From positions 1 through 45,703 of the forward strand of contig JBMOLL010000102.1 of assembly GCA_049325415.1 (NCBI GenBank): a stretch of 45,703 bases of DNA. The letters run 5' to 3'. The position numbers were made by a program, and so were the translations under genes. This DNA comes from JBMOLL01 sp049325415 (lineage in GTDB: Bacteria; Bacteroidota; Bacteroidia; Bacteroidales; GCA-2748055). Of this stretch, positions 7,892 through 16,852 are shown piece after piece. The stretch's first letter is position 1, and each line of letters opens with the position of its first letter. Under the pieces are notes generated by a model. It was not told the origin of the DNA, ran no database searches, and saw only the letters and a program-made list of their open reading frames with translations.

Positions 7892-8398
7892 ATGAAAAAA
7901 ACGGGTATCTTTCTGTTGCTGTTTTTTACACTCACAGCATTTCCTTTGTTTGCGCAGGACTTCAGTGTTCCTGAAGGCTACAGACTGGAAAAAGCCGGTG
8001 ACTATGCCGGCTATGAACAGGATATTATCGCTTGCGTGGAATGGATGCTCCGGACCCCGCTGAATGAGGAAGTGGCCAAAAGGAAAGAAGCTGAAAAATT
8101 CCTGTTTAAATGGATATCCGGCAGTCCGACCGTATCGGTTGACATCAATCCCTCCATCCTGACCTTCATGGAAAGTTCACCCGGTCTGCTGATCGTTTTT
8201 CTTGGCGGATGGACGAAGTATGCACTGGAAACCGGGGAATACAACGACAAGGTGGGCGGGAACCTGGCAGGGCTGGAAGCCGTGATCGGTTTTTACAACG
8301 GAAACCGACACTACATGGAGAAGGATAAAAACATTGAGAAGTACATCAAGCTGAAAGCAAAAGGCAGGCTGAGGGAGCAGGTGGAAAAGTACTGCTGA
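7892..8398 (+). CDS. Secreted protein of unknown function
   Basis: A 168-residue protein with a standard Sec signal peptide (MKKTGIF, hydrophobic core, cleavage after LFAQ, about residue 22). ATG 7892 is chosen over the longer open frame from 7715 because it begins with the signal peptide. The mature part is mainly alpha-helical (ECVEWML-type amphipathic stretches) and ends in a lysine-rich helix. Not assigned to a family by eye. Confidence 0.75.
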   Translation: MKKTGIFLLLFFTLTAFPLFAQDFSVPEGYRLEKAGDYAGYEQDIIACVEWMLRTPLNEEVAKRKEAEKFLFKWISGSPTVSVDINPSILTFMESSPGLLIVFLGGWTKYALETGEYNDKVGGNLAGLEAVIGFYNGNRHYMEKDKNIEKYIKLKAKGRLREQVEKYC

Positions 8399-8528
8399 GC
8401 GGGTCCTTATTTTCAACCTGTAGGATATCAGAACGATAGGTCTTTTGCCTGCGCTTAAAATATTTTGATTCCGGGGAATAAGCAAGCGTTTTTATCATTA
8501 CTTTCGCGCCTTCTTAATTCTAGAAATC

Positions 8529-10184
8529 ATGAATTCCGTATTCCGGCCGAAATTATTTTCGGTCATGTCGAAAGGCTACAGCCGAGAGCAGTTCTTTACT
8601 GATTCCATGGCAGGAGTGATTGTGGGTGTGGTGGCGCTTCCCCTGGCCATTGCCTTTGCGGTGGCTTCGGGTGTATCCCCGGAGAAAGGATTGATAACGG
8701 CTGTAATTGCCGGTTTTATCATTTCCTTCCTGGGTGGCAGCAGGGTTCAGATCGGAGGGCCTACGGGAGCCTTCATCGTGATCGTTTACGGGATCGTTGA
8801 ACAATACGGACTCAACGGACTGCTCATTTCTACCTTTCTAGCCGGTGTGCTGCTGGTGCTGTTCGGGATCCTGAAACTCGGATCCCTGCTGAAATATATC
8901 CCGCACCCCCTGGTGGTGGGATTTACCAGCGGGATCGCCCTCGTGATCTTTTCGACGCAGGTGAAAGACGCCCTCGGGCTGGCTACAGGCCCCCTGCCTT
9001 CCGGATTCCTGGACAAATGGGGTGTCTATTTTCAACAGATCGGTTCGGTAAACTGGTACGCCCTTGGGCTGACTTTGCTTACCATCGTTATTACCCTTGT
9101 ATGGAAAAAGGTGAGCAGCAAGATTCCGGGTTCACTCATTGCCATTCTTTTGCTGACCCTTGCCGTGAAAATTTTTGCACTGCCGGTTTCGACCATTGAG
9201 ACCAGTTTCGGAAATATCCCCAATACCTTCTCTTTCAGCATGCCTGATCTGAGCCTGAGTGGCCTTTCCGTCTATTTCATGCCTGCACTCACCATTGCCC
9301 TGCTGGGTGCAATTGAATCACTCCTGTCGGCAGTGGTTTCCGATGGGATGATAGGCAGCACCCACCGCTCGAACACCGAACTCATTGCCCAGGGGATCGC
9401 CAATATGGTCACGCCTTTCTTCGGCGGTATCCCCGCCACCGGAGCCATCGCCCGCACCGCTACCAATGTCAGAAGCGGCGGTCGCACGCCTGTTGCCGGG
9501 ATGGTCCATGCCGTGACCCTGCTCCTGATCATGTTGTTTTTCGGCCGCTGGGCAAAACTGATCCCCATGTCTGTTCTGGCAGGTATCCTTATCGTAGTGG
9601 CCTACAACATGAGCGAATGGCGTTCCTTCGTTTCCATACTCCGGGGATCAGCCTTCGACATTATCGTGCTGCTGGTGACTTTTTTCCTGACCGTGCTGGT
9701 CGACCTGACGGTGGCCATTGAGATCGGCATCGTATTGTCGTCCCTGCTATTTATGAAACGCATGGCGGATGCCGGGCAGGCTGCGCTGGTGGAGAATGAC
9801 AGTGATCTCATGGCCGATTACAAGGATCTGCCAAAGGAAATCAGTGTGTATGAGATCAGCGGACCTTTCTTTTTTGCTGCTTCCAAGTCCTACAGCGAGG
9901 TGATGAAATCACTGGGTTCCCGTGCCAACATTCTGATCATCAGAATGAGGCATGTGCCCTTTATCGATTCCACCGGTGCCCGGAACTTCAGGGAAAGTAT
10001 ACGCGCCATGCAGGCCTCAGGCAGCCGGATAGTTCTTTCAGGTGTCAGACCCGAAGTGATGAAGGAACTGGAACGGGGACGCATCGCCTTCATGGTGGGA
10101 AAGGCCAATATTCTGCCTGATTTTGATGCGGCAGTTAAACGGGCTGAAAACCTGCTTCAACAGAAGGACGAGAACGTTGCGTGA
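8529..10184 (+). CDS. SulP-family anion transporter with STAS domain
   Basis: A 551-residue inner-membrane transporter of the SulP/SLC26 family. The N-terminal segment FTDSMAGVIVGVVALPLAIAFAVASG is the SulP signature region, followed by the 'GLITAVIAGFI' helices and the central FGGIPATGAIARTATNVRSG motif. About 10-14 hydrophobic segments are present. The C-terminal ~110 residues are a STAS domain, with IDSTGARNFRES matching the phosphorylatable-Ser loop of anti-sigma antagonists. Substrates in the family are sulfate, bicarbonate or dicarboxylates; the sequence does not decide. It is monocistronic in appearance, with an AT-rich upstream stretch. Confidence 0.93.
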   Translation: MNSVFRPKLFSVMSKGYSREQFFTDSMAGVIVGVVALPLAIAFAVASGVSPEKGLITAVIAGFIISFLGGSRVQIGGPTGAFIVIVYGIVEQYGLNGLLISTFLAGVLLVLFGILKLGSLLKYIPHPLVVGFTSGIALVIFSTQVKDALGLATGPLPSGFLDKWGVYFQQIGSVNWYALGLTLLTIVITLVWKKVSSKIPGSLIAILLLTLAVKIFALPVSTIETSFGNIPNTFSFSMPDLSLSGLSVYFMPALTIALLGAIESLLSAVVSDGMIGSTHRSNTELIAQGIANMVTPFFGGIPATGAIARTATNVRSGGRTPVAGMVHAVTLLLIMLFFGRWAKLIPMSVLAGILIVVAYNMSEWRSFVSILRGSAFDIIVLLVTFFLTVLVDLTVAIEIGIVLSSLLFMKRMADAGQAALVENDSDLMADYKDLPKEISVYEISGPFFFAASKSYSEVMKSLGSRANILIIRMRHVPFIDSTGARNFRESIRAMQASGSRIVLSGVRPEVMKELERGRIAFMVGKANILPDFDAAVKRAENLLQQKDENVA

Positions 10185-10194
10185 CTTTAGTCAC

Positions 10195-10223
10195 ATTGTA
10201 CGCCTCTGCTTTTCGTAATTTTG
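10195..10223 (+). promoter_or_regulatory. Candidate promoter of the AhpD-like gene
   Basis: A perfect Bacteroidota -7 element TAATTTTG (10216-10223), with a weak ATTG (10195-10198) upstream at a 17-nt spacing. Confidence 0.4.
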
Positions 10224-10252
10224 CTGCCATTCTTCATCCCCGGCCGGACTGA

Positions 10253-10864
10253 ATGACCGGGATGCAGAAAAAATTGCTGTTCTCCATGCTAAAAAAGATT
10301 GCCAGGCCATATCGTTTTATTTCCACGGGTACATTTTACCGCTACCTGAAACTTGCCGTGAAGGGAGCGGGAGGGATGGTGCTTAACAGGAAGAAGGCGC
10401 TCGTCAGCAAGCAGTTTGGTGAGAGGATCTTTCTGGCGGTGACCGGGGTAAACGGTTGCCGGTATTGTAGCTTTTACCATGCTAAGCTGGCACTTACTTC
10501 AGGTATGGACCGTTCCGAGATCAGCAGTATGCTGAGCGGGGAATTCGGGCTTGTGCCGGAAGAGGAAGCGCTGGCGCTGGTTTTTGCCCAGCACTATGCC
10601 GATACAGGGGGCAATCCGGAACCGGAAGCGGAAAAGCAGTTCCTGGAATATTACGGAGAGGAGAAGGCACGCGTGATCCGCTCCCATATTGCCATGATCA
10701 CAGTGGGCAATTTTTATGGTACGGCCTTCGACGGTTTGCAGAGCAGGCTCCGGTTGCGGCCGATCGAAGGTAGCCGGCTGAGGGATGAACTCGGAATCAC
10801 CCTGGGCATTCTTTTTATGCTGCCGGTTTTGCTCATAGATATTCCACTCTCAAAAGTGCTGTAG
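10253..10864 (+). CDS. AhpD-like/carboxymuconolactone decarboxylase family protein
   Basis: A 203-residue all-helical protein with the AhpD-type active site in NGCRYCSFYHAKLAL: Cys69, Cys72 and His76. In this family the CxxC and nearby His form a thiol-based peroxidase/reductase centre. The C-terminal part ends in a hydrophobic stretch (LGILFMLPVLLIDIPL), suggesting membrane attachment, which is not usual for AhpD. No peroxiredoxin partner gene lies nearby. ATG 10253 overlaps no other gene; ATG 10259 is an alternative start. Confidence 0.82.
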   Translation: MTGMQKKLLFSMLKKIARPYRFISTGTFYRYLKLAVKGAGGMVLNRKKALVSKQFGERIFLAVTGVNGCRYCSFYHAKLALTSGMDRSEISSMLSGEFGLVPEEEALALVFAQHYADTGGNPEPEAEKQFLEYYGEEKARVIRSHIAMITVGNFYGTAFDGLQSRLRLRPIEGSRLRDELGITLGILFMLPVLLIDIPLSKVL

Positions 10865-10952
10865 CGCAAACGGATATAAGAGTCCCGGCAGCACATGCAA
10901 CTTTTTACCGGAATAACGGTTTTATTGACAGTACCCTTAAAAACCCTGACAG

Positions 10953-11483
10953 ATGAGAAAATTCTTTATCATAGCCATCCTTTTGCCCATCCTGGGCTCC
11001 TGCGGGAAACTGAGTGAACTCACCCGCTTCGACCTGAACTATTCCACCAGTGTCACCCTGCCGGCCACCCTGGGCATCAATCTTCCCTTTACCGTTTATA
11101 CCCCATCCATCAAGACCAACACCGAATCGGTCCTGCAGGTCAATGATACCCGCAAGGACCTGATTGAAGAAGTCACGCTTAAAAGTGCCGTGCTGACCAT
11201 CACCGATCCGGCGGGTGACGATTTCAGCTTTCTGAAGTCCATCGAGGTTTATATCTCGGCCGACTCGCTGGAGGAATTCAGGGTGGCCTGGCGTAGCGGG
11301 ATCACAAATGATATCGGGGATACCCTGCACCTGTCGGCTGTTCCAGATGATCTGAAGGAATACATTATGGCGGATTCCTTCGTGCTGACAGTCAAAACCG
11401 TTACCGACGAGATCCTATCCCATGATTATGAGGTACAAATCGATGCGGTTTTTGGGGTCGATGCCCGGATTCTTGGGCTCTGA
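10953..11483 (+). CDS. Lipoprotein of unknown function
   Basis: A 176-residue lipoprotein: MRKFF, hydrophobic core and ILGSC (Cys17). The mature part is beta-rich with repeated 'LTITDPAGDDFSFLKSIEVYIS' and 'DSFVLTVKT' strands, a pattern like immunoglobulin or lipocalin-type sandwiches found in Bacteroidota surface lipoproteins. No enzyme motif is present and no family is recognised. Confidence 0.75.
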   Translation: MRKFFIIAILLPILGSCGKLSELTRFDLNYSTSVTLPATLGINLPFTVYTPSIKTNTESVLQVNDTRKDLIEEVTLKSAVLTITDPAGDDFSFLKSIEVYISADSLEEFRVAWRSGITNDIGDTLHLSAVPDDLKEYIMADSFVLTVKTVTDEILSHDYEVQIDAVFGVDARILGL

Positions 11484-11786
11484 TGCCTGCTAACAGTAAA
11501 ATTGTCAGGGTCTTATTTTTTTATCCGGAATTTCCGCATTAACTTTCCTTTGCTTTTTTCCGTCTCCCTGAACCCCTCCTGAGGGAGAACAGTGCCGGTT
11601 TCGGTCGTTCGGGGAACATACTGTCCTGAGACAGCTGCCTGGCTGTCCCTTACATTCCGGATCAATCACCATTGGATTGTTATCTGCAGTTTGTCAATAA
11701 AAGGTATAATCAGTCAGTACTGGATCATTACAAACAGCATCGAAATGAACAGGACCTTTTTTCCCGAATGTATCCGCTGCAGCACC
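11484..11786 (+). other. Leader/intergenic region with competing short hairpins
   Basis: This 303-base gap has no gene. It contains an interrupted CTCCCT...AGGGAG hairpin (11564-11587) and, at 11621-11647, three segments CTGTC, GACAGC and GCTGTC in which the middle one can pair with either neighbour. It probably belongs to the 5' leader of the gene starting at 11787. Confidence 0.4.
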
Positions 11787-12695
11787 ATGCGGTCCCGCTT
11801 CCTTATCCTCCTCGTTTCCTTTTTTTTCTTTTGCATTTTACCGGTTTCATCACAGAATTACTTCAATAAGGGCGATTCACTGGGTTACGAGGTAATCAGC
11901 AATGATGCATCCGAAAAGAATATCAGCCTGGGTATAGGGCCCTACCTCTTCGGTATCGGTGAAGTGAATGTCGGGCTTGGTTTTATTTTATACCCGGAGA
12001 TCAGGGTCGGAAAAATTGTAACGCTCAATGGCTCATTCCGCAATATGTTCCGGACAAAACCCTACAGCGATAATTTTTACAGGAACCGGTTTTATTATAT
12101 GTATGAAGGCGTGCTGAATATTCATCTGAAAGATGATTTTTCAATAAAAGACGGTCAGCTACCGCTGGAGTCCTGGACCAGCGGGAGGACCACCACCACC
12201 CGTTCCCTGCTGGGTGTGCCGGTCGGACACCGGAAAACAAATGCCCTCAGGGCCGGTTGCTCCTATCTGCGTATTCCCCTGGATATCCCTTATAGCGGAG
12301 ATGATCCGGTTTATTCCGTGGCAGGATACCCGGTGTGTATTCTCGGCTACTCGAAGATCATCCAGCGCTACCTCAGCTGTAACGTGGAAAATTACGGAAC
12401 ACGGACGCTGGCTTTTGAGGCTTTGCTCTTCGCCGACCTGATGTATGCCCCGGTTAATTTCTCCGAGGTGGTAGAAACTTCCTTTCCCATTTTTCTTCCC
12501 GACAGTCACAGGGGTGGATTCCGGATCGGGGCCAGGGGGAACAGCCTCAGCGGTACCGGTTACGGCTTCAGTTTAGAAATGGGCTATTATCCGTGTATCA
12601 ACAGCCTTGAGAAGCTCAATGATGTGTACTTTGATCTTTCACTCTATCTCGTGCTGAGCCAGACAGCAGGATTCCTGAAACCACGAAACCGTTAA
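11787..12695 (+). CDS. Secreted, possibly outer-membrane protein of unknown function
   Basis: A 302-residue protein with a Sec signal peptide (MRSRFLILL, a run of phenylalanines, cleavage after PVSSQ). The frame is open from 11592, but the signal peptide marks ATG 11787 as the likely start (ATG 11742 is possible). The mature part has many alternating hydrophobic/aromatic strands (for example LGIGPYLFGIGEVNVGLGF and GYGFSLEMGYYPCIN) and ends in a strand with aromatic residues, consistent with a beta barrel of the outer membrane. No family is recognised. Confidence 0.7.
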   Translation: MRSRFLILLVSFFFFCILPVSSQNYFNKGDSLGYEVISNDASEKNISLGIGPYLFGIGEVNVGLGFILYPEIRVGKIVTLNGSFRNMFRTKPYSDNFYRNRFYYMYEGVLNIHLKDDFSIKDGQLPLESWTSGRTTTTRSLLGVPVGHRKTNALRAGCSYLRIPLDIPYSGDDPVYSVAGYPVCILGYSKIIQRYLSCNVENYGTRTLAFEALLFADLMYAPVNFSEVVETSFPIFLPDSHRGGFRIGARGNSLSGTGYGFSLEMGYYPCINSLEKLNDVYFDLSLYLVLSQTAGFLKPRNR

Positions 12696-12811
12696 CCAGC
12701 CCCTTGTCATCTGATGGTTAAATCCTGATCTGCAGCACTTTGTTGTTGCAAAACAGGCATTTTGTCAGGTTTTTATTTCAGCATGGTTTTTGCAATTGCA
12801 TCAGGGAAAGC

Positions 12812-13210
12812 ATGAAAAACAGGGGATACCTATCGGCTGCCGGTTTGTTGCTGTCGCTTATTGTGGCGGCAGGAGCGGGATTTAACGGCCTGTATCGTCC
12901 GTGGGAACAGGCCTGGTCGACATTCGCACAGATCACCCTGGTGGAGCGTCAGGAAAGTAGTGCTGTTCATTCCGGAGCAGCCGTTCAACTGAAGTCCGGG
13001 TTCCTGCATCATGTAGCATTTCCTTCAGTCTCTCTTTTTGTTCAGGATACAGCACTGATCAACCTTTGTAGCACCGGACATTTTGACCGGCAGATCCGTG
13101 TTGCCCTTCGTCTTACATCGCGTGAACTTCCTGATATACAGCAGATCAGGCGTTACCTGTCACGTAGCCGGTGTTCTTCCAAGGATGATCCTTACTCTTT
13201 CAGTGTCTGA
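12812..13210 (+). CDS. Small membrane-anchored or secreted protein upstream of the SecA-like gene
   Basis: A 132-residue protein starting MKNRGYLSAAG with one hydrophobic segment (residues 9-26), then a mostly polar region. The frame is open from 12740; ATG 12812 puts the hydrophobic segment at the N-terminus. Its C-terminus is rich in Arg and Ser. It lies 70 bases ahead of the accessory-type SecA gene on the same strand, separated by an unusual palindrome, so it may be co-transcribed. Function unknown, and the coding call itself is less secure than its neighbours. Confidence 0.55.
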   Translation: MKNRGYLSAAGLLLSLIVAAGAGFNGLYRPWEQAWSTFAQITLVERQESSAVHSGAAVQLKSGFLHHVAFPSVSLFVQDTALINLCSTGHFDRQIRVALRLTSRELPDIQQIRRYLSRSRCSSKDDPYSFSV

Positions 13211-13245
13211 ATCACAGACCCGTTAAAAGAGTATTCACCGGCAAG

Positions 13246-13266
13246 CTGCCTGCAGGCAGGCCTGCC
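13246..13266. repeat. Overlapping perfect palindromes just upstream of the SecA-like gene
   Basis: CTGCCTGCAGGCAG (13246-13259) and GGCAGGCCTGCC (13255-13266) are both perfect and share five bases. The element ends 14 bases before the start codon at 13281, where it could fold and affect ribosome access. Confidence 0.6.
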
Positions 13267-13280
13267 ACAATCTTTGGAAG

Positions 13281-15542
13281 ATGAAAATCAGAAACATATT
13301 CAACAGTTTTAAAGCGTTTTTTAATGAATTGTCTGCGGCACCTGTCGAACGCAGGCTTGACAGGTACTACAGGCAACTCGATCGCATCAATGAAAGAGGA
13401 AGCAGCTATGCGCTTTTGAGTTCTGCAGCACTTCGCGAAAAGCTTGGTGAGATCCGGATGGAGATCCACCATTCCGGAATTAGCGAACAGCTTGTAAATG
13501 AAACTTTCGCCCTTGTAAGAGAGGCCTGTCACCGCAGCCTCGGACAGCGTCATTACGATGTACAGGTCCTGGCTGCCCTGGTTCTTCAGGCAGGCAAACT
13601 GGCCGAGATGAAGACAGGGGAAGGGAAGACCCTGGCCGCCGTGCTGCCCGCTGTACTTTATGCCCTGGAAGGGAAGGGAGTGCACATCCTTACCTTTAAC
13701 GATTATCTTGCCGTGCGCGATGCTGCCTGGATGGGACCTGTTTACCGTTTCCTCGGTCTGACCGTGGCCGCGGTGACGGAAAAGATGTCGCCAGCTGAGA
13801 AAAAACGGGCCTACGCCTGCGATATTACCTACGCGACAGCAAAGGAAGTGGGTTTTGATTACCTCCGTTCGAACATTGCCTGGGAGCCGGAGGAAATAGT
13901 GCTACGGCCTTTTTATTATGCCATTGTGGATGAGGCAGATGCCCTTTTAATCGACGAAGCCCGCAATCCCCTGGTCCTGGCGGGCGATCAGCAACTGGCC
14001 GGTCTGGATCTGGCAGAGATCTCCGCACAGGTAGCACGCTTATCCCCCGAAGATTATGAAACGGACGATTATGCCAGGAATGTCTTTCTTTCCGAACGGG
14101 GAATCTCCCGGATCGAGGAGTGGAACGGCATCGGAAATCTGTTTGCCGATGAGCACCATGAATTTCTTGCGGCGGTCAATATGGCACTGCAGGCCAGGGT
14201 GCTGCTCAAGCGGGATGTCGATTATGTGGTAAAGGACGGGGAAGTAAAACTGGTCGATGAGTTCACTGGCCGGATCATGAAGGACCGCAAATGGCAGCAT
14301 GGTCTGCAGATGGCGGTTGAGGCAAAGGAAGGCCTGCGGGTCCGGCCCGAAGGAACGGTCCTTGCCTCCGTGCCCCTGCACCATTTCATGCGCCTTTATC
14401 CCCGCCTGGCGGGGATGACAGCCACGGCAAGCGAGTCGGCCGATGAGTTTATGGGTTTTTACAGGCTCGTAACAGTGGTCATCCCCCCGAATAAACCATG
14501 TATCCGGGAGGATCTGCCCGATCTGATCTTCACCAACCGGAGGGCAAAAATGATGGCCATACTCGGGGAAGTGCTGCGGGTTCATGAAAGGGGGAGGCCG
14601 GTTCTGATCGGTACTTTGACTGTAAAGGAGTCGGAAGAGCTGGCCCTGTTCCTCGCTTCTCACGGGATACAGGCTGTGGTGCTCAATGCCCTGAATGATG
14701 CGGAGGAAGCTCGGATCATTGCCGATGCCGGCGCGCCCGGGGCAGTGACCATCTCCACGAACATGGCCGGCCGGGGAACGGATATCTTGCCTGGAGGTAG
14801 CGACGGCAGGATGCAGGACCTGGTCAGGGGGCTTGGCGGCCTGCATGTGATCGGCACCAACCGCCACGAAAGCCTGAGGGTGGATAACCAGCTCCGGGGA
14901 AGGGCCGGCCGGCAGGGTGACCCGGGTTCCAGCCGCTTTATCATCAGTTTTGAAGACGATCTGATGGTGCGTTACCGGCTGAAATCCATCCTGCCGCCGC
15001 CGTACCGGAAAATGAAAAGCCCGATGCCGGTTGATGATCCTGTGGTTCAGTCGCGCATCGCGCAGTCGCAGCGCATCATCGAGGGACAGATGTTCGAGAT
15101 GCGCCGGACCCTTAATGAATACAGCATGCTCATCGAAAAGCAACGGCTGTTTTTATTGCAGCAGCGCGACGAACTCCTTTATGGCGAACCGGATGCTTCT
15201 CCCCCGGAACTTAAAAAATGGAAGTTGCTGACCCTCGACCGCCTGTGGGCGGCTCACCTGGATCACGCCTCGGAGCTGAAAGAAGGGATCCATCTGCTCA
15301 GGCTGGGAGGGGAGGATCCGGTAAGGAATTTTCATCGCAAGATGGAGGAACGCTTTCAGGAACTGCTTTCGGGCCTGGAGGACGAATTTTCCAGGCTGGA
15401 CAGCCAGGTGGCAGCGGGACTGGTTCTCCCGCCCGCTGAAAAACCCTCGTCAACCTGGACCTACCTGGTGAATGATAATCCCTTTAAAAACAAACTGGCG
15501 ATTAATATGCTGGCGGGGGCTTTCTTCGGGACGTCGAGATAG
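13281..15542 (+). CDS. Accessory-type SecA translocase ATPase
   Basis: A 753-residue DEAD-like motor protein of the SecA family, which normally drives proteins through SecYEG using ATP. The motifs are intact: MKTGEGKT (110-117), the Walker B VDEADALLIDEA region (216-227), NMAGRGTDI and LRGRAGRQGDPGSSRF. It is much shorter than the main Bacteroidota SecA (roughly 1,000 residues or more) and lacks the C-terminal zinc-binding tail with the CxCxSGxxxxxCH motif. DEAD and neighbouring residues also differ from the standard DEVDSILIDEARTPL. It is therefore more likely a second, specialised SecA (SecA2-like) than the housekeeping one. No SecY-like gene is in the window. Confidence 0.9.
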   Translation: MKIRNIFNSFKAFFNELSAAPVERRLDRYYRQLDRINERGSSYALLSSAALREKLGEIRMEIHHSGISEQLVNETFALVREACHRSLGQRHYDVQVLAALVLQAGKLAEMKTGEGKTLAAVLPAVLYALEGKGVHILTFNDYLAVRDAAWMGPVYRFLGLTVAAVTEKMSPAEKKRAYACDITYATAKEVGFDYLRSNIAWEPEEIVLRPFYYAIVDEADALLIDEARNPLVLAGDQQLAGLDLAEISAQVARLSPEDYETDDYARNVFLSERGISRIEEWNGIGNLFADEHHEFLAAVNMALQARVLLKRDVDYVVKDGEVKLVDEFTGRIMKDRKWQHGLQMAVEAKEGLRVRPEGTVLASVPLHHFMRLYPRLAGMTATASESADEFMGFYRLVTVVIPPNKPCIREDLPDLIFTNRRAKMMAILGEVLRVHERGRPVLIGTLTVKESEELALFLASHGIQAVVLNALNDAEEARIIADAGAPGAVTISTNMAGRGTDILPGGSDGRMQDLVRGLGGLHVIGTNRHESLRVDNQLRGRAGRQGDPGSSRFIISFEDDLMVRYRLKSILPPPYRKMKSPMPVDDPVVQSRIAQSQRIIEGQMFEMRRTLNEYSMLIEKQRLFLLQQRDELLYGEPDASPPELKKWKLLTLDRLWAAHLDHASELKEGIHLLRLGGEDPVRNFHRKMEERFQELLSGLEDEFSRLDSQVAAGLVLPPAEKPSSTWTYLVNDNPFKNKLAINMLAGAFFGTSR

Positions 15543-15621
15543 GTGTGAGATTGTATGAAAAAAAGAGGCTGATATAAATGCCGGGGGTTTATTATAAGCA
15601 ATGCCGGAAATTTACATGAAA

Positions 15622-15645
15622 AAATCTCCCTTGGGAGGGAGATTT
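15622..15645. repeat. Short perfect inverted repeat
   Basis: AAATCTCCC (15622-15630) and GGGAGATTT (15637-15645) pair perfectly with a 6-nt loop. It lies in the 198-base gap between the convergent SecA-like gene and the membrane protein gene. It could be a weak bidirectional terminator or a dispersed repeat; there is no strong T-run. Confidence 0.45.
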
Positions 15646-15740
15646 GAGGGGATCAGAGCCGTGAAGAATGTAAATTGCATGAAAGAAGATATCAACTTCC
15701 GCTATCGAAACAGTCTCTTTCTTTTTCTGCCGTTTTACAT

Positions 15741-16346
15741 TTATTGGTCTTCATTCAGATCTTTCAGTATTTTCAATGCCCCGTCGCGCAGAGGTTTCTC
15801 TCGGATCCGCCAGATGAGGTAACCGGCGAAAAAGGCCAGTCCCATTACAGAGAAATAGACCAGCTGGATCCAGAAGATATCTTCCACCCGGTTAAAGCTT
15901 TCCCTGCGGAACAGAAAGGATATGGTCAGCCCGGCATCGATCAGCAGGATCGAAGGGAGCACACTCAGGAGCCTGCTCATTTTGAATTTATAACGTTCAG
16001 CAGCTGCTTTGAATAATTCACAGGAAGAGACCGAATAGTCCACCTGGCTGTATTCCTTGTTATACTTCCTGAATAGCAGGGCAAAGAGTGCAAAGGCCGC
16101 CACATAACAGAATCCTGTAAGCCGGTGGTGCCATTCCAGTTCCCTGTCGGGATTAACTACCATCAGCAGGGTGTACACCACCACCATGACAGTCAGGAAC
16201 CACTTGAAATTCCTCGTCATCTTTTGATTTCGGGTATCTTCGTTTTGCAGACCTTTTATCAGGGTATCCATATCGGGCACATTACCATTCCTGACCGGTC
16301 TTGTGCCGCCGTTGGCATTTTTAGCCGTTGTTTCCGTAGTATTCAT
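15741..16346 (-). CDS. Membrane protein co-encoded with an ECF sigma factor
   Basis: A 201-residue protein with a polar N-terminal ~45 residues (MNTTETTAKNANGG...) and four hydrophobic segments (about 47-65, 78-94, 130-145, 160-178). It overlaps the upstream sigma-factor gene by four bases (ATGA), so the two are one translational unit. A membrane protein directly after an ECF sigma factor gene is often its anti-sigma partner, and the soluble N-terminal part could bind the sigma factor. It does not show a recognisable zinc-binding anti-sigma motif, so the role is inferred from position only. Confidence 0.75.
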   Translation of the reverse strand: MNTTETTAKNANGGTRPVRNGNVPDMDTLIKGLQNEDTRNQKMTRNFKWFLTVMVVVYTLLMVVNPDRELEWHHRLTGFCYVAAFALFALLFRKYNKEYSQVDYSVSSCELFKAAAERYKFKMSRLLSVLPSILLIDAGLTISFLFRRESFNRVEDIFWIQLVYFSVMGLAFFAGYLIWRIREKPLRDGALKILKDLNEDQ

Positions 16347-16852
16347 ACTTTTCCTCCTTTCATCTGTAATTTTAAATGTTCCTTGATCCGGTGGATCTTT
16401 ACCCTGACATTCTGTTCGGTAATCCCGATCACTTCGGCAATCTCCTTCATGGAGAGATCATCCAGAACCAGGCCCATGATTGCCTTGTCGATCACGTTCA
16501 ACCGGTTGAGGTGGTCCTGTAGCTGCTGGAGCTGGAGTTCGTCGATCCGGAACTCGTTTTCGTCGGGCAGTACCTTTTTCAGGTGGGGTGTGTCAATGTC
16601 AACATTGAGCTTCATGAGCCTGTATTGCCTGCCCGCATAGCTGAGAGCCGTGTTTACGGCTATCCGATAGATCCAGGTGGAGATGGCCGACTCCCGCCTG
16701 AACTTATCGAGACTCCGCCAGATATTCACCAGCACTTCCTGGTACATATCCTTCCGGTCCTCCTCCGATGGGGCGTAATACCTGCAAATCCGTCTGATCG
16801 TTTCATCGTTGTCCTCAAGGGTCTTTTTGAACAACTCCTCTTTATGATTCAT
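16343..16852 (-). CDS. ECF-family RNA polymerase sigma factor
   Basis: A 169-residue sigma-70-family protein. Region 2 is visible around YYAPSEEDRKDMYQEVLVNIWRSLDKFR and STWIYRIAVNTALSYAGR; region 4 is LSMKEIAEVIGITEQNVRVKIHRIKEHL, a clear helix-turn-helix for the -35 element. It lacks region 3, typical of ECF factors. The downstream gene overlaps it and encodes a membrane protein, the usual arrangement for sigma/anti-sigma pairs responding to envelope signals. Confidence 0.93.
   Translation of the reverse strand: MNHKEELFKKTLEDNDETIRRICRYYAPSEEDRKDMYQEVLVNIWRSLDKFRRESAISTWIYRIAVNTALSYAGRQYRLMKLNVDIDTPHLKKVLPDENEFRIDELQLQQLQDHLNRLNVIDKAIMGLVLDDLSMKEIAEVIGITEQNVRVKIHRIKEHLKLQMKGGKV

Noticed and set aside
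14040..15143. Long minus-strand open frame opposite the SecA-like gene
   Set aside because: It is the antisense shadow of a GC-rich gene with intact motifs; its translation shows no family features or signal.
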